Shown one piece after another: positions 24,701 to 38,489 of a stretch of 64,000 bases of DNA; the first letter of the stretch is position 1; each line of letters starts with the position of its first letter. The notes beneath the pieces are model-generated. The model ran no database searches. It had not been told where the DNA came from and saw only the letters and a list, made by a program, of their open reading frames with translations. The DNA is from Mantis religiosa (lineage: Eukaryota > Arthropoda > Insecta > Mantodea > Mantidae): contig JAUKNK010000149.1 of NCBI GenBank assembly GCA_030765055.1, positions 310,001 to 374,000 of the forward strand. Direction: 5' to 3'. The translations under genes and the position numbers were made by a program.

Positions 24701-27700
24701 GTTGTCCACCTAACGAAGGAGGAAATAGTTTACCTCAGAGCATATCATCCTGCCACACACCGCCGAGACTCCTGCCTATTGGCCAGGACAACGGACAAGC
24801 TCCCCTACTGAGGGACGGCATTGAGCCCCAAAGGTGCCTGGCGGAGGGTCCCGAAGTTGTCCACCTACCGGAGGAGGAAGTAGTTCAGCTCAGAGCAGAT
24901 CATCCTGCCACACACCGCGGAGACTCCCGCCTACTGGCCAGGACAACGGACAAGCTCCCCTACTGCGGGATGGCAACAAGCCCCAAAGGACCCTGGCTGA
25001 GGTTTCCGAAGTTGACCACCTACCGGAGGAGGAATAAATCACCTCAGAGCATATCATCCTGCCATACACCGCCGAGACTCCCGCCTACTGGCCAGGACAA
25101 CGGACACGCTCCCCTACTGTTGGACGGCAACAAGCCCAAAAGGTCCCTGGCTGAGGGTCCCGAAGTTGTCCACCTACCGGAGGAGGAAGTAGCTTACCTC
25201 GGAGCATTTCATCCTTCCATACGCCGCCGAGACTCCCGCCTACTGGCCAGGACAACGGACACGCTCTCCTAATGCGGGACCGCAACAAGCCCATAATGTC
25301 CCTGGCTGAGGGTCCCGAAGTTGTCCACCTACCGGAGGAGGAAGTAGTTTACCTCAGAGCATATCGTCCTGCCATACACCGCCGAGACTCCCGCCTACTG
25401 GCCAGGACAACGGACACACTCCCCTATTTCGGGACGGCAAGGAGCCCTAAAGGTCCTTGGCTGAGGGTACCGAAGTTTTCCACCTACCGGAGGAGGAAGT
25501 AGTTTACCTCAGAGCATATCATCCTGCCATACACCTCTGAGACTCCCGCCTACTGGCCAGGACAACGGACACGCTTCCCTACTGTGGGACGGCAAGGAGC
25601 CACAAAGGTCCCTGGCTGAAGGTCGCGAAGTTGTCCACCTACCGGAGGAGGAAGTAGCTTACCTCAGAGCATATCATCCTGCCATACACCGCCGAGACTT
25701 CCGCCTACTGGCCAGGACAACGGACACGCTCCCCTACTGCGGGACGGCAACAAGCCCATGAGGTCCCTGGCTGAGGGTCCCGAAGTTGTCCACCTAACGG
25801 AGGAGGCAGTAGCTTACCTCAGAGCATATCATCCTGCCATACACCGCCGAGACTCCCATTTACTGGCCAGCACAACGGACACGCTCCCCTACTGTTGGAC
25901 GGCAACAAGCCCAAAAGTCCGTGGCTGAGGGTCCCGAAGTTGTCCACCTACCGGAGGAGGAAGTAGCTTACCTCGGAGCATATCATCCTGCCATACACCG
26001 CCGAGACTCCCGCCTACTGGCCAGGACAACGGACACGCTCCCATACTGCGGGACGGCAACAAGCCCCAAAGGTCCCTGGCTGAGGGTCCCGAAGTTGTCC
26101 ACCTTCCGGAGGAGGAAGTAGTTTACCTCAGAGCATATCATCCTGCCATACACCGCCGAGACTCCCGCCTACTGACCCGGACAACGGACACACTCCCCTA
26201 CTGCGAGACGGCAACAAGCCCAAAAGGTCCCTGGCTGAGGGTCCCGAAGTTGTCCACCTACCGGAGGAGGAAGTAGTTTACCTCAGAGCATATCATCCTG
26301 GCCATACACTGCTGAGACTCCCGCCTACTGGCCAGGACAACGGGCACGCTCCCCTACTGCGGGACGGCAACAAGCCCCAAAGGACCCTGGCTGAGGTTTC
26401 CGAAGTTGATCACCTACCGGAGGAGGAATAAATCACCTCAGAGCATATCATCCTGCCATACTCCGCCGAGACTCCCGCCTACTGGCCAGGACAACGGACA
26501 CGCTTCCCTACTGCGGGACGGCAAGGAGCCCTAAATGCCCCTGGCTGAAGGTCCCGAAGTTGTCCACCTAACGGAGGAGGCAGTAGCTTACCTCAGAGCA
26601 TATCATCCTGCCATACACCGCCGAGACTCCCGCCTACTGGCCAGGACAACGGACACGCTCCCCTACTGCGGGAAGGCAACAAGCCCAAAAGATCCCTGGC
26701 TGAGGGTCCCGAAGTTGTCCACCTACCGGAGGAGGAAGTAGTTTACCTCAGAGCATATCATCCTGCCATACACCGCCAAGACTTCCGCCTACTGACCAGG
26801 ACAACGGACAAGCTCCCCTACTGCGGGACGGCATTGAGCCCCAAAGGTGCCTGGCTGAGGGTCCCGAAGTTGTCCACCTACCGGAGGAGGAAGTAGTTCA
26901 CCTCAGAGCATATCATCCTGCCATACACCGCCGAGACTCCCGCCTACTGGCCAGGACAACGGACACACTCCCCTACTGCGGGACAGCAACAAGCCCAAAG
27001 CGTCCTTGGCTGAGGTTCCCGAAGTTGTCCACCTACCGGAGGAGGAAGTACTTTACCTCAGAGCATATCATCCTGCCATACACCGCCGAGACTCCCGCCT
27101 ACTGACCAGGACAACGGACACACTCCCCTACTGCGGGACGGCAACAAGCCCAAAAGGACCCTGGCTGACGGTCCCGAAGTTGTCCACCTACCGGAGGAGG
27201 AAGTAGTTTACCTCAGAGCATATCGTCCTGCCATACACCGCCGAGACTCCCGCCTACTGGCCAGGACAACGGACACACTCCCCTATTTCGGGACGGCAAG
27301 GAGCCCTAAAGGTCCTTGGCTGAGGGTACCGAAGTTTTCCACCTACCGGAGGAGGAAGTAGTTTACCTCAGAGCATATCATCCTGCCATACACCGCTGAG
27401 ACTCCCGCCTACTGGCCAGGACAACGGACACGCTTCCCTACTGTGGGACGGCAAGGAGCCCCAAAGGTCCCTGGCTGAAGGTCGCGAAGTTGTCCACCTA
27501 CCGGAGGAGGAAGTAGCTTACCTCAGAGCATATCATCCTGCCATACACCGCCGAGACTTCCGCCTACTGGCCAGGACAACGGACACGCTCCCCTACTGCG
27601 GGACGGCAACAAGCCCATGAGGTCCCTGGCTGAGGGTCCCGAAGTTGTCCACCTAACGGAGGAGGCAGTAGCTTACCTCAGAGCATATCATCCTGCCATA

Positions 27701-30700
27701 CACCGCCGAGACTCCCATTTACTGGCCAGCACAACGGACACGCTCCCCTACTGTTGGACGGCAACAAGCCCAAAAGTCCGTGGCTGAGGGTCCCGAAGTT
27801 GTCCACCTACCGGAGGAGGAAGTAGCTTACCTCGGAGCATATCATCCTGCCATACACCGCCGAGACTCCCGCCTACTGACCCGGACAACGGACACACTCC
27901 CCTACTGCGGGACGGCAACAAGCCCAAAAGGTCCCTGGCTGACGGTCCCGAAGTTGTCCACCTACCGGAGGAGAAGTAGTTTACCTCAGAGCATATCATC
28001 CTGCCATACACCGCCGAGACTCCGGCCTACTGGCCAGGACAACGGACACGCTCCCCTACTGCGGGACGGCAAGGAGCCCCAAATGTCCCTGGCTGAGGGT
28101 CCCGAAGTTGTCCACCTACCGGAGGAGGAAGTAGTTTAACTCAGAGCATATCATCCTGCCATACACCGCTGAGACTCCCGCCAACTGGCCAGGATAACGG
28201 TCACGCTCCCCTACTACGGGACGGCAAGGAGCCCCAAAGGTCCCTGGCTGAAGGTCGCGAAGTTGTCCACCTACGGGAGGAGGAAGTAGCTTACCTCAGA
28301 GCATATCATCCTGCCATACACCGCCGAGACTCCCGCCTACTGGCCAGCACAACGGACACGCTCCCTACTGCGGGACGGCAAAAAGTCCAAAAGTTCCCTG
28401 GCTGAGGGTCCCGAAGTTGTCCACCTAACGGAGGAGGCAGTAGCCTACCTCAGAGCATATCATCCTGCCATACACCGCCGAGACTCCCGCCTACTGGCCA
28501 GGAATACGGACACGCTCCCCTACTGCGGGACGGCAAGGGGCCCCAAAGGTCCCTGGCTGAAGGTCTCGAAGTTGTCCACCTACCGGAGGAGGAAGTAGCT
28601 TACCTCAGAGCATATCATCCTGCCATACACCGCCGAGACTCCCGCCTACTGGCCAGGACAACGGACACGCTCCCCTACTGCGGGACTGCAACAAGCCCCA
28701 AAGGTCCCTGGCTGACGGTCCCGAAGTTGTCCACCTACCGGAGGAGGAAGTAGTTTACCTCAGAGTATATCATCCTGCCATACACCGCCGAGACTCCCGC
28801 CTACTGCCCAGGACAACGTACACGCTCCCCTACTGCGGGATGGCAACAAGCCCAAAAGGTCCCTGGCTGAGGGTCCCGAAGTTGTCCACCTACCGGAGGA
28901 GGAAGTAGCTTACCTCAGAGCATATCATCCTGCCATACACCGCCGAGACTCCCGCCTACTGGCCAGGACAACGGACTCGCTCCCCTACTGCGGGACGGCA
29001 ACGAGTCTGACGGTCACGAAGTTGTCCAGCAGAGCAGCGGAGACCGGCACCCGACCTACCGGAAAAGGATGTAGTTAACCTCAGAGCATATAATCCTGTC
29101 ATGCACCGCCGAAACACCCGCCTACTGGCCAGGACAACGGACACGCTCCCCTACTGCGGGATGTCAAGGAGCCCCAAAGGTCCCTGGCTGAGGGCCCCGA
29201 AGTTGTCCACCTACCGGAGGAGGAAGTGGCTTATCTCAGAGCATATCATCCTGTCATGCACCGCCGAGACTCCCGCCTACTGGCCAGGACAACGGACACG
29301 CTCCCATACTGCGGGACGGCAAGGAGCCCCAAAGATCCCTGGCTGAGGGCCCCGAAGTTGTCCACCTACCGGAGGAGGAAGTAGCTTATCTCAGAACATA
29401 TCATCCTGTCATGCACCGCCGAGACTCCCGCCTTCTGGCCAGGACAACGTACACGCTCCCCTACTGCGGGACGGCAACAAGCCCAAAACGTCCGTGGCTG
29501 AGGGTCCCGAAGTTGACCACCTAACGGAGGAGGCAGTAGCTTTCCTCAGAGCATGTCATCCTGCCATATACCGCCAAGACTCCCGCCTACTGGCCAGGAC
29601 CACGGACACGCTCCCCTACTGCGGGAGGGAAAGGAACCCCAAAGGTCCCTGGCTGAAGGTCGCGAAGTTGTCCACCTGCCGGAGGAGGAAGTAGCTTACC
29701 TCAGAGCATATCATACTGCCATACACCGCCGAGACTCCCGCCTACTGGCCAGGACAACGGACACACTCCCCTACTGCGGGACGGCAACAAGCCCAAAAGG
29801 ACCCTGGCTGACGGTCCCGAAGTTGTCCACCTACCGGAGGAGGGTGAAGTTTACCTTAGAGCATATCATTCTGCCATACACCGCCAAGACTTCCGCCTAC
29901 TGACCAGGAAAACGGACAAGCTCCCCTACTGCGGGACGGCAAGGAGCCCCAAAGGTCCTTGGCTGAGGGTCCCGAAGCTGTCGACCTACCGGAGGAGGAA
30001 GTAGTTTGCCTTAGAGCATATCTTCCTGCCATACACCGCCGAGACTCCCGCCTACTGGCCAGGACAACGGACACGCTTCCCTACTGCGGGACGGCAAGGA
30101 GCCCCAAATGTCCCTGTCTGAGGGTCCCGAAGTTGTCCACCTACCGGAGGAGGAAGTAGTTTACCTCAGAGCATATCATCCTGGCCATACACTGCTGAGA
30201 CTCCCGCCTACTGGCCAGGACAACGGGCACGCTCCCCTACTGCGGGACGGCAACAAGCCCCAAAGGACCCTGGCTGAGGTTTCCGAAGTTGACCACCTAC
30301 CGGAGGAGGAATAAATCACCTCAGAGCATATCATCCTGCCATACTCCGCCGAGACTCCCGCCTACTGGCCAGGACAACGGACACGCTTCCCTACTGCGGG
30401 ACGGCAAGGAGCCCTAAATGCCCCTGGCTGAAGGTCCCGAAGTTGTCCACCTAACGGAGGAGGCAGTAGCTTACCTCAGAGCATATCATCCTGCCATACA
30501 CCGCCGAGACTCCCGCCTACTGGCCAGGACAACGGACACGCTCCCCTACTGCGGGAAGGCAACAAGCCCAAAAGATCCCTGGCTGAGGGTCCCGAAGTTG
30601 TCCACCTACCGGAGGAGGAAGTAGTTTACCTCAGAGCATATCATCCTGCCATACACCGCCAAGACTTCCGCCTACTGACCAGGACAACGGACAAGCTCCC

Positions 30701-33700
30701 CTACTGCGGGACGGCATTGAGCCCCAAAGGTGCCTGGCTGAGGGTCCCGAAGTTGTCCACCTACCGGAGGAGGAAGTAGTTCACCTCAGAGCATATCATC
30801 CTGCCATACACCGCCTAGACTCCCGCCTACTGGCCAGGACAACGGACACACTCCCCTACTGCGGGACAGCAACAAGCCCAAAGCGTCCTTGGCTGAGGTT
30901 CCCGAAGTTGTCCACCTACCGGAGGAGGAAGTACTTTACCTCAGAGCATATCATCCTGCCATACACCGCCGAGACTCCCGCCTACTGACCAGGACAACGG
31001 ACACACTCCCCTACTGCGGGACGGCAACAAGCCCAAAAGGACCCTGGCTGACGGTCCCGAAGTTGTCCACCTACCGGAGGAGGGTGAAGTTTACCTTAGA
31101 GCATATCATTCTGCCATACACCGCCAAGACTTCCGCCTATTGACCAGGAAAACGGACAAGCTCCCCTACTGCGGGACGGCAAGGAGCCCCAAAGGTCCTT
31201 GGCTGAGGGTCCCGAAGCTGTCGACCTACCGGAGGAGGAAGTAGTTTGCCTTAGAGCATATCTTCCTGCCATACACCGCCGAGACTCCCGCCTACTGGCC
31301 AGGACAACGGACACGCTTCCCTACTGCGGGACGGCAAGGAGCCCCAAATGTCCCTGGCTGAGGGTCCCGAAGTTGTCCACCTACCGGAGGAGGAAGTAGT
31401 TTACCTCAGAGCATATCATCCTGGCCATACACTGCTGAGACTCCCGCCTACTGGCCAGGACAACGGGCACGCTCCCCTACTGCGGGACGGCCACAAGCCC
31501 CAAAGGACCCTGGCTGAGGTTTCCGAAGTTGACCACCTACCGGAGGAGGAATAAATCACCTCAGAGCATATCATCCTGCCATACTCCGCCGAGACTCCCG
31601 CCTACTGGCCAGGACAACGGACACGCTTCCCTACTGCGGGACGGCAAGGAGCCCTAAATGTCCCTGGCTGAAGGTCCCGAAGTTGTCCACCTAACGGAGG
31701 AGGCAGTAGCTTACCTCAGAGCATATCATCCTGCCATACACCGCCGAGACTCCCGCCTACTGGCCAGGACAACGGACAAGCTCCCCTACTGCGGGACGGC
31801 AACAAGCCCCAAAGGACCCTGGCTGAGGGTCCCGAAGTTGTCCACCTACCGGAGGAGGAAGTAAATCTCCTCAGAGCATATCCTCCTGCCATACACCGCC
31901 GAGACTTCCGCCTACTGGCCAGGACAACGGACAAGCTCCCCTACTGCGGGACGGCAACAAGCCCCAAAGGACCCTGGCTGAGGGTCCCGAAGTTGTCCAC
32001 CTACCGGAGGAGGAAGTAGTTCACCTCAGAGCATATCATCCTGCCATACACCGCCGAGACTCCCGTCTACTGGCCAGGACAACGGACACGCTCTCCTACT
32101 TCGGGACCGCAACAAGCCCAAAAGGTCCCTGGCTGAGGGTCCCGAGGTTGTCCACCTACCGGAGGAGGAAGTAGTCTACATCAGAGCATATCATCCTGCC
32201 ATACACCGCCGAGACTCCCGCCTACTGGCCAGGACAACGGACACGCTCCCCTATTTCGGGACGGCAAGGAGCCCTAAAGGTCCCTGGCTGAGGGTCCCGA
32301 AGTTGTCCACCTACCGGAGGAGGCAGTAGCTTACCTCAGAGCATATCATCCTGCCATACACCGCCGAGACTCCCGCCTACTGAGCAGGACATCGTAAACA
32401 CTCCCCTTCTTCGGGACGGCCACAAGCCCAAAAGGTCCCTGGCTGACGGTCCCGAAGTTGTCCACCTACCGGAGGAGGAAGAAGTTTACCTCAGAGCATA
32501 TCATTCTGCCATACTACGCCAAGACTTCTGCCTACTGACCAGGAAAACGGACATGCTCCCCAACTGCGGGACGGCAAGGAGCCCCAAAGGTCCTTGGCTG
32601 AGGGTCCCGAAGTTGTCCACCTACCGGAGGAGGAAGTAGTTTACCTCAGAGCATATCATCCTGCCATACACCGCTGAGACTCCCGCCTACTGGCCAGGAC
32701 AACGGACACGCTTCCCTACTGCGGGACGGCAAGGAGCACCAAAGGTCCCTGGCTGAAGGTCGCGAAGTTGTCCACCTACCGGAGGAGGAAGTAGCTTACC
32801 TCAGAGCATATCATCCTGCCATACACCGCCGAGACTCCCGCCTACTGGCCAGGACAACGGACACGCTCCCCTACTGCAGGTCGGCAACAAGCCCATGAGG
32901 TCCCTGGCTGAGGGTCCCGAAGTTGTCCACCTACCGGAGGAGGAAGTAGCTTACCACAGAGCATATCATCCTGCCATACACCGCCGAGACTCCCGCCTAC
33001 TGGCCAGGACAACGGACACGCTCCCCTACTGCGGGACGGCAACAAGCCCATGAGGTCCCTGGCTGAGGGTCCCGAAGTTGTCCACCTAACGGAGGAGGCA
33101 GTAGCTTACCTCAGAGCATATCATCCTGCCATACACCGCCGAGACTCCCGCCTACTGGCCAGGACGACGGACACGCTCCCCTACTGCGGGACGGCAAGGA
33201 GCCCCAAAGGTTCCTGGCTGACGGTCCCGAAGTTGTCCGCCTACCGGAGGAGGAAGTAGTTTACCTCAGAGCATATCATCCTGCCATACACCGCCGAGAC
33301 TCCCGCCTACTGGCCAGGACAACGGGCACGTTGCCCTTCTGCAGGATGGCAACAAGCCCAAAAGGTCCCTGGCTGAGGGTCCCGAAGTTGTCCACCTACC
33401 GGAGGAGGAAGTAGTTTACCTCAGAGCATATCATCCTGCCATACACCGCCGAGACTCCCTCCAACTGGACAGGACAACGGACACGCTCCCTTACTGCGAG
33501 ACGGCAACAAGCCCAAAAGGTCCCTGGCTGAGGGACCCGAATTTGTCCACCTACCGGAGGAGGAAATAGTTTACCTCAGAGCATATCATCCTGCCATACA
33601 CCGCCAAGACTTCCGCCTAGTGACCAGGACAACGGACACGCTCCCTTACTGCGAGACGGCAACAAGCCCAAAAGGTCCCTGGCTGAGGGACCCGAAGTTG

Positions 33701-34485
33701 TCCACATACCGGAGGAGGAAGTAGTTTACCTCAGAGCATATCATCCTGCCATACACCGCCGAGACTCCCTCCTACTGGCCAGGACAACGGACACGCTCCC
33801 CTACTGCGGGACAGCAACAAGCCCAAAGCGTCGTTGGCTGAGGGTGCCGGAAGTTGTCCACCTACCGGAGGAGGAAGTATTTTACCTCAGAGCATATCAT
33901 CCTGCCATACACCGACGAGACTCCCGTTACTGACCAGGACAACGGACACACTCCCCTACTGCGGGACGGCAACAAGCCCAAAAGGTCCCTGGCTGACGGT
34001 CCCGAAGTTGTCCACCTACCGGAGGAGGAAGAAGTTTACCTCAGAGCATATCATCCTGCCATACACCGCCAAGACTTCCGCCTACTGGCCAGAACAACGG
34101 ACACGCTCCCCTACTGCGGGACGGCAACAAGCCCAAAAGGTCCCTGGCTGACGGTCCCGAAGTTGTCCACCTACCGGAGGAGGAAGAAGTTTACCTCAGA
34201 GCATATCATCCTGCCATACACCGCCAAGACTTCCGCCTACTGGCCAGAACAACGGACACACTCCCCTACTGCGGGACGGCAACAAGCCCAAAAGGTCCCT
34301 GGCTGACGGTCCCGAAGTTGTCCACCTACCGGAGGAGGAAGAAGTTTACCTCAGAGCATATCATCCTGCCATACACCGCCAAGACTTCCGCCTAGTGACC
34401 AGGACAACGGACACGCTCCCTTACTGCGAGACGGCAACAAGCCCAAAAGGTCCCTGGCTGAGGGACCCGAATTTGTCCACCTACC
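21713..34485. repeat. Satellite A, block 2
   Basis: The same 155-bp satellite resumes directly after the first LINE A copy and runs for about 82 monomers to the second copy. From 23169 onward the block repeats the monomer order of 7315 onward at a constant offset of 15854. The fact that no indel disturbs the register over this length points to recent duplication of a long array segment rather than independent amplification. Confidence 0.98.
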
Positions 34486-37400
34486 CTCGGCTCACCTTTA
34501 TTTTTTAACCTGGTATCTAATTATTTTAAACCAGGTTGTTTATTACAAGTTTTACAATTTTTATACAAAGTTTTATTTATTTTATAAATTAACTAGGAAT
34601 ATTGTGTGAGATTTCATTTAGTAATATACATTTGAAACACTAAATTAATAATTTTTCTACACAAATTAAGTTCAAATCTAAAAGCACCCTCTAATTAAAT
34701 TAAACTTAATTTAAAAATCAAAAACGGATCTCCCGCAATTAAAGCAAAAGTTTTATCTTCTACTGAAATAAACTAAAGCTCAATACCTTGCTTTAGGCAA
34801 AAATCTCAAATAATATTCCTTAGTTAATTTTAACAAGAAATAAAATTTAAACATTCGATTCAAAATAAAATAAATATCTATTAACTTATTAACAAAAACA
34901 TATTTCCAATTACAAAATAAGTTTAAACACTTGTTTATTTATAAGTAAAGTATAAGTACTAAATTATAGCTCATATATTCTCTCTGTTTGTCTGAATATA
35001 CTCTAGTCTCTTTTCTTCTGAGACTCTATTGACTATAATACTAAAATGGCGTATAAGTCTCCTATTTCGGACTATTTCAGAAATAAATCTGTTTTGTAAA
35101 AACCTGTGTTCATGCAATATTTTCGGACTCCTTTCTGAGCATTCAAAAACTACATGTTCTGGAGTTTGTCTTTCTCCACATGTGCAAGTGTCAAAATCTT
35201 TGAGTCCCATTCGGTATAGATAAACACCATAAGGGCCGTGTCCTGAGATATAATGTATCATACCTCTATTGATTTCTAAGTATCTCAGTCTAAGTCTTTC
35301 ATCAATTGATGGAAATATTTCAAATATTCTTCTACCCTTGTCTGACATGTTCCATCTATCTTGCCATATGTTATATATTCTTTCTGATATTTCAGTATTT
35401 TCATCATATTCTCCTTCTAGGAGTCTGCCTACATTCTCTAACTTGCCTTTCTTAAACCAATATCTAGCAGCTCTTCTACGTATTTCCAAATCTAGAGGCA
35501 GAACTCCTAGTAAGGCACATAGGCCATCACCAGGTGTAGTAGAAAATGCCCCAGATATCCTAATTAATATTTTTCTTTGCAAAGATAAGATTTTTCTTTT
35601 TGGAACTACTAAAAACAATCTATTGGCCCAGACACTTGCAGCATAACCTGTTATCGAGGCGAGTATATTATTATTATAAATTTTAATTATTTTACTAGGC
35701 ATTTTTGCTCCATACGAATTTAATCTTAAGATTTTATTCATGAAAACTAAAGACCTATTATAAATTTCATCAACATGTGAATTAAACAATAATTTTTCAT
35801 CTAGTACTATACCCAGATATTTTTTAGTTGTTACTCTTCTAATATTTACGTTATTATACTTTAATATAGGATCTCTGTCTAATTTTCCTTTCATTAACAT
35901 GTACTCTGTTTTATTTGGGGATATTTCTAATTTCATTTGTAAAAATAGTTCTAATAATTTATTCAAAACGATATTTGATCTATTCTCTATCTCAAGTCTG
36001 GAATTTCCTTTTATGGCTATTACTAAGTCATCTGCGTATGCTATTTTCCATGTAATTTCTTGCCAACTTTCTAATTTATTTAAAGCTTCATCAAAAGCTA
36101 TATCCCAAAAGAGAGGACCGCACAAAGAACCCTGTGGGCATCCTTTAGTGACTCTTTTTGAAATTAGTTGCTCAATGTCTACATAATTTATGTATCTGTT
36201 CTTACAATAGTCCTTTAAGATGTAATACAATAAACTAGGACATCCTAAATTTCTAAGACATTTGAAGAGCCAAGGCCACCATAAGTTGTTAAAGGCGCCT
36301 TTGATGTCTAAAAAGATAGCTATCATATATTTCTTATCAGCGGCTCTCGCAACCTCAACAAAATGACTAATCGCATCTTCTGCTGAACTGCCAGATCTAA
36401 ATCCATATTGACTGCTATTTGGAGGAATAATTTCTCTTAATTCATTAATTTTATCTACTAATACCTTTTCCTGAACTTTAGCTAGCGAAGACAGGAGACA
36501 GACTGGTCTGTAAGAATTGGGTTGCACAGGATCTTTATCCTCATTTTTCTTTAAGATTACTAATTTCGCTTGCTTCCAAATGCTTGGTATTCTCCCTGTT
36601 ATTAAACATTTATTTAACAACTTGTGTAAAAAGGGTTGTAGTTTACCACATAGAGCTTGTATAATTTCTGCCGGTATCTTATCAATTCCAGGGGCTTTTC
36701 TCCTTTTTAGATGCCAAATGGCTTTTTCAATTTCTTCTTTAGTTATTTCATTTAACAGATTACTGTTCAGGTATTCTCTATTATCCTCTATTCTCATCTG
36801 ATCATGGTATACCGTTTCATAGGTGTTGTTATCATCTGGTATGAGTTCGTTCAATAGATACCTGATGGTCTCGTTTCTATCAGTCGTGTAAGAACCATCT
36901 TCTTTTAGTATAGAAGGTATACTATCCCTTTTATATTTGTTCATGACCAGCTTGTATGGTATACCCCAGGCATTTTTCTGCAAGCTATCCTCTACAAATT
37001 GTTTCCAGCTGTTTGTCCTAGTCTTTTGCAATAAATCTTCAAAGGCTTTTTTCCTTCTCCTATATATTTGTAGTCTAACTTCTCTCTCATTTTGAGATTT
37101 GGATTTCTGGTACAGCTTTCTAGTTTTCCGCATGTTTCTCCTAAATCTTTGGAGTTTATCGTTCCAAAACGGTTGCGAGATACGCTTCCCAGAGGTTTTT
37201 GGGATAGAACTATCCATTGCCCTTCTTATAGATATATATAATTTCTTTGCGGCCTCATCTATGTCTATGTCTATGATATCTAAATCAGGAACTACAAAAT
37301 TATTTCTTAATCTGTCCCAATTTGTATTTCTGATATTGTATCTCCAATTTGCTTTATCAGAACCTACTGCATCAATTTCCAATTCAAACTCTATTACATT

Positions 37401-37566
37401 ATGATCGCTAGTTGTTAGATTTTCTAAAACTTTCCAGTTTATTAAACAATCACTAAGTCTATCGGTACATAATGTAATGTCAATATTACTGTGTACACCC
37501 ACCCTTCCAATATAGGTTGGGGGGTTCTTGTCTTTGTTAATTACAATTAGTCCTTTTTCAAATATT
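34486..37566 (-). mobile_element. LINE A copy 2 (duplicated with its satellite flanks)
   Basis: This is the same element, truncation point and flanking 57-bp repeats as 18632-21712, offset 15854. It is a passenger of the segmental duplication and not an independent insertion. Confidence 0.93.
34971..37566 (-). CDS. LINE A copy 2 ORF2 (reverse transcriptase, CCHC), 5' partial
   Basis: The translation is identical to that of the first copy over all 843 residues counted from the GTG at 37502: motif A Asp399, YADD 489-492 and the CCHC motif at 773-788 are all present. The frame is again open through the 5' junction at 37566 into satellite A. Identity without any amino-acid change indicates that the duplication is recent. 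There is no reason to think the frame is under selection here, because it lacks an endonuclease and a start codon. Confidence 0.92.
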
Positions 37567-38489
37567 AGACGGCAACAAGCCCAAAAGGTCCCTGGCTGAG
37601 GGACCCGAATTTGTCCACCTACCGGAGGAGGAAATAGTTTACCTCAGAGCATATCATCCTGCCATACACCGCCGAGATTCCCGCCTACTGGCCAGGACAA
37701 CGGACACGCTCCCCTACTGCGGGACGGCAACAAGCCCCAAAGGTCCCTGGCTGACGGTCCCGAAGTTGTCCACATACCGGAGGAGGAAGTAGTTTACCTC
37801 AGAGCATATCATCCTGCCATACACCGCCGAGACTCCCTCCTACTGGCCAGGACAACGGACACGCTCCCCTACTGCGGGACAGCAACAAGCCCAAAGCGTC
37901 CTTGGCTGAGGGTGCCGAAGTTGTCCACCTACCGGAGGAGGAAGTATTTTACCTCAGAGCATATCATCCTGCCATACACCGACGAGACTCCCGCCTACTG
38001 ACCAGGACAACGGACACACTCCCCTACTGCGGGACGGCAACAAGCCCAAAAGGTCCCTGGCTGACGGTCCCGAAGTTGTCCACCTACCGGAGGAGGAAGA
38101 AGTTTACCTCAGAGCATATCATCCTGCCATACACCGCCAAGACTTCCGCCTAGTGACCAGGAAAACGGACAAGCTCCCCTACTGCGGGACGGCAAGGAGC
38201 CCCAAAGGTCCTTGGCTGAGGGTCCCGAAGCTGTCCACCTACCGGAGGAGGAAGTAGTTTGCCTCAGAGCATATCATCCTGCCATACACCGCCGAGACTC
38301 CCACCTACTGGCCAGGACAACGGACACGCTCCCCTACTGCGGGACGGCAAGGAGCCCCAATGGTCCCTGGCTGAGGGTCCCGAAGTTGTCCACCTACCGG
38401 AGGACGAAGTAGTTTACCTCAGAGCATATCATCCTGCCATACACTGCTGAGACTCCCGCCTACTGGCCAGGACAACGGGCACGCTCCCC

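Noticed and set aside
34486..37566. Second independent insertion of LINE A as proof of satellite targeting
   Set aside because: It has the same truncation, the same flanks and the same offset as its surroundings, so it is a duplicated passenger and not a second insertion.
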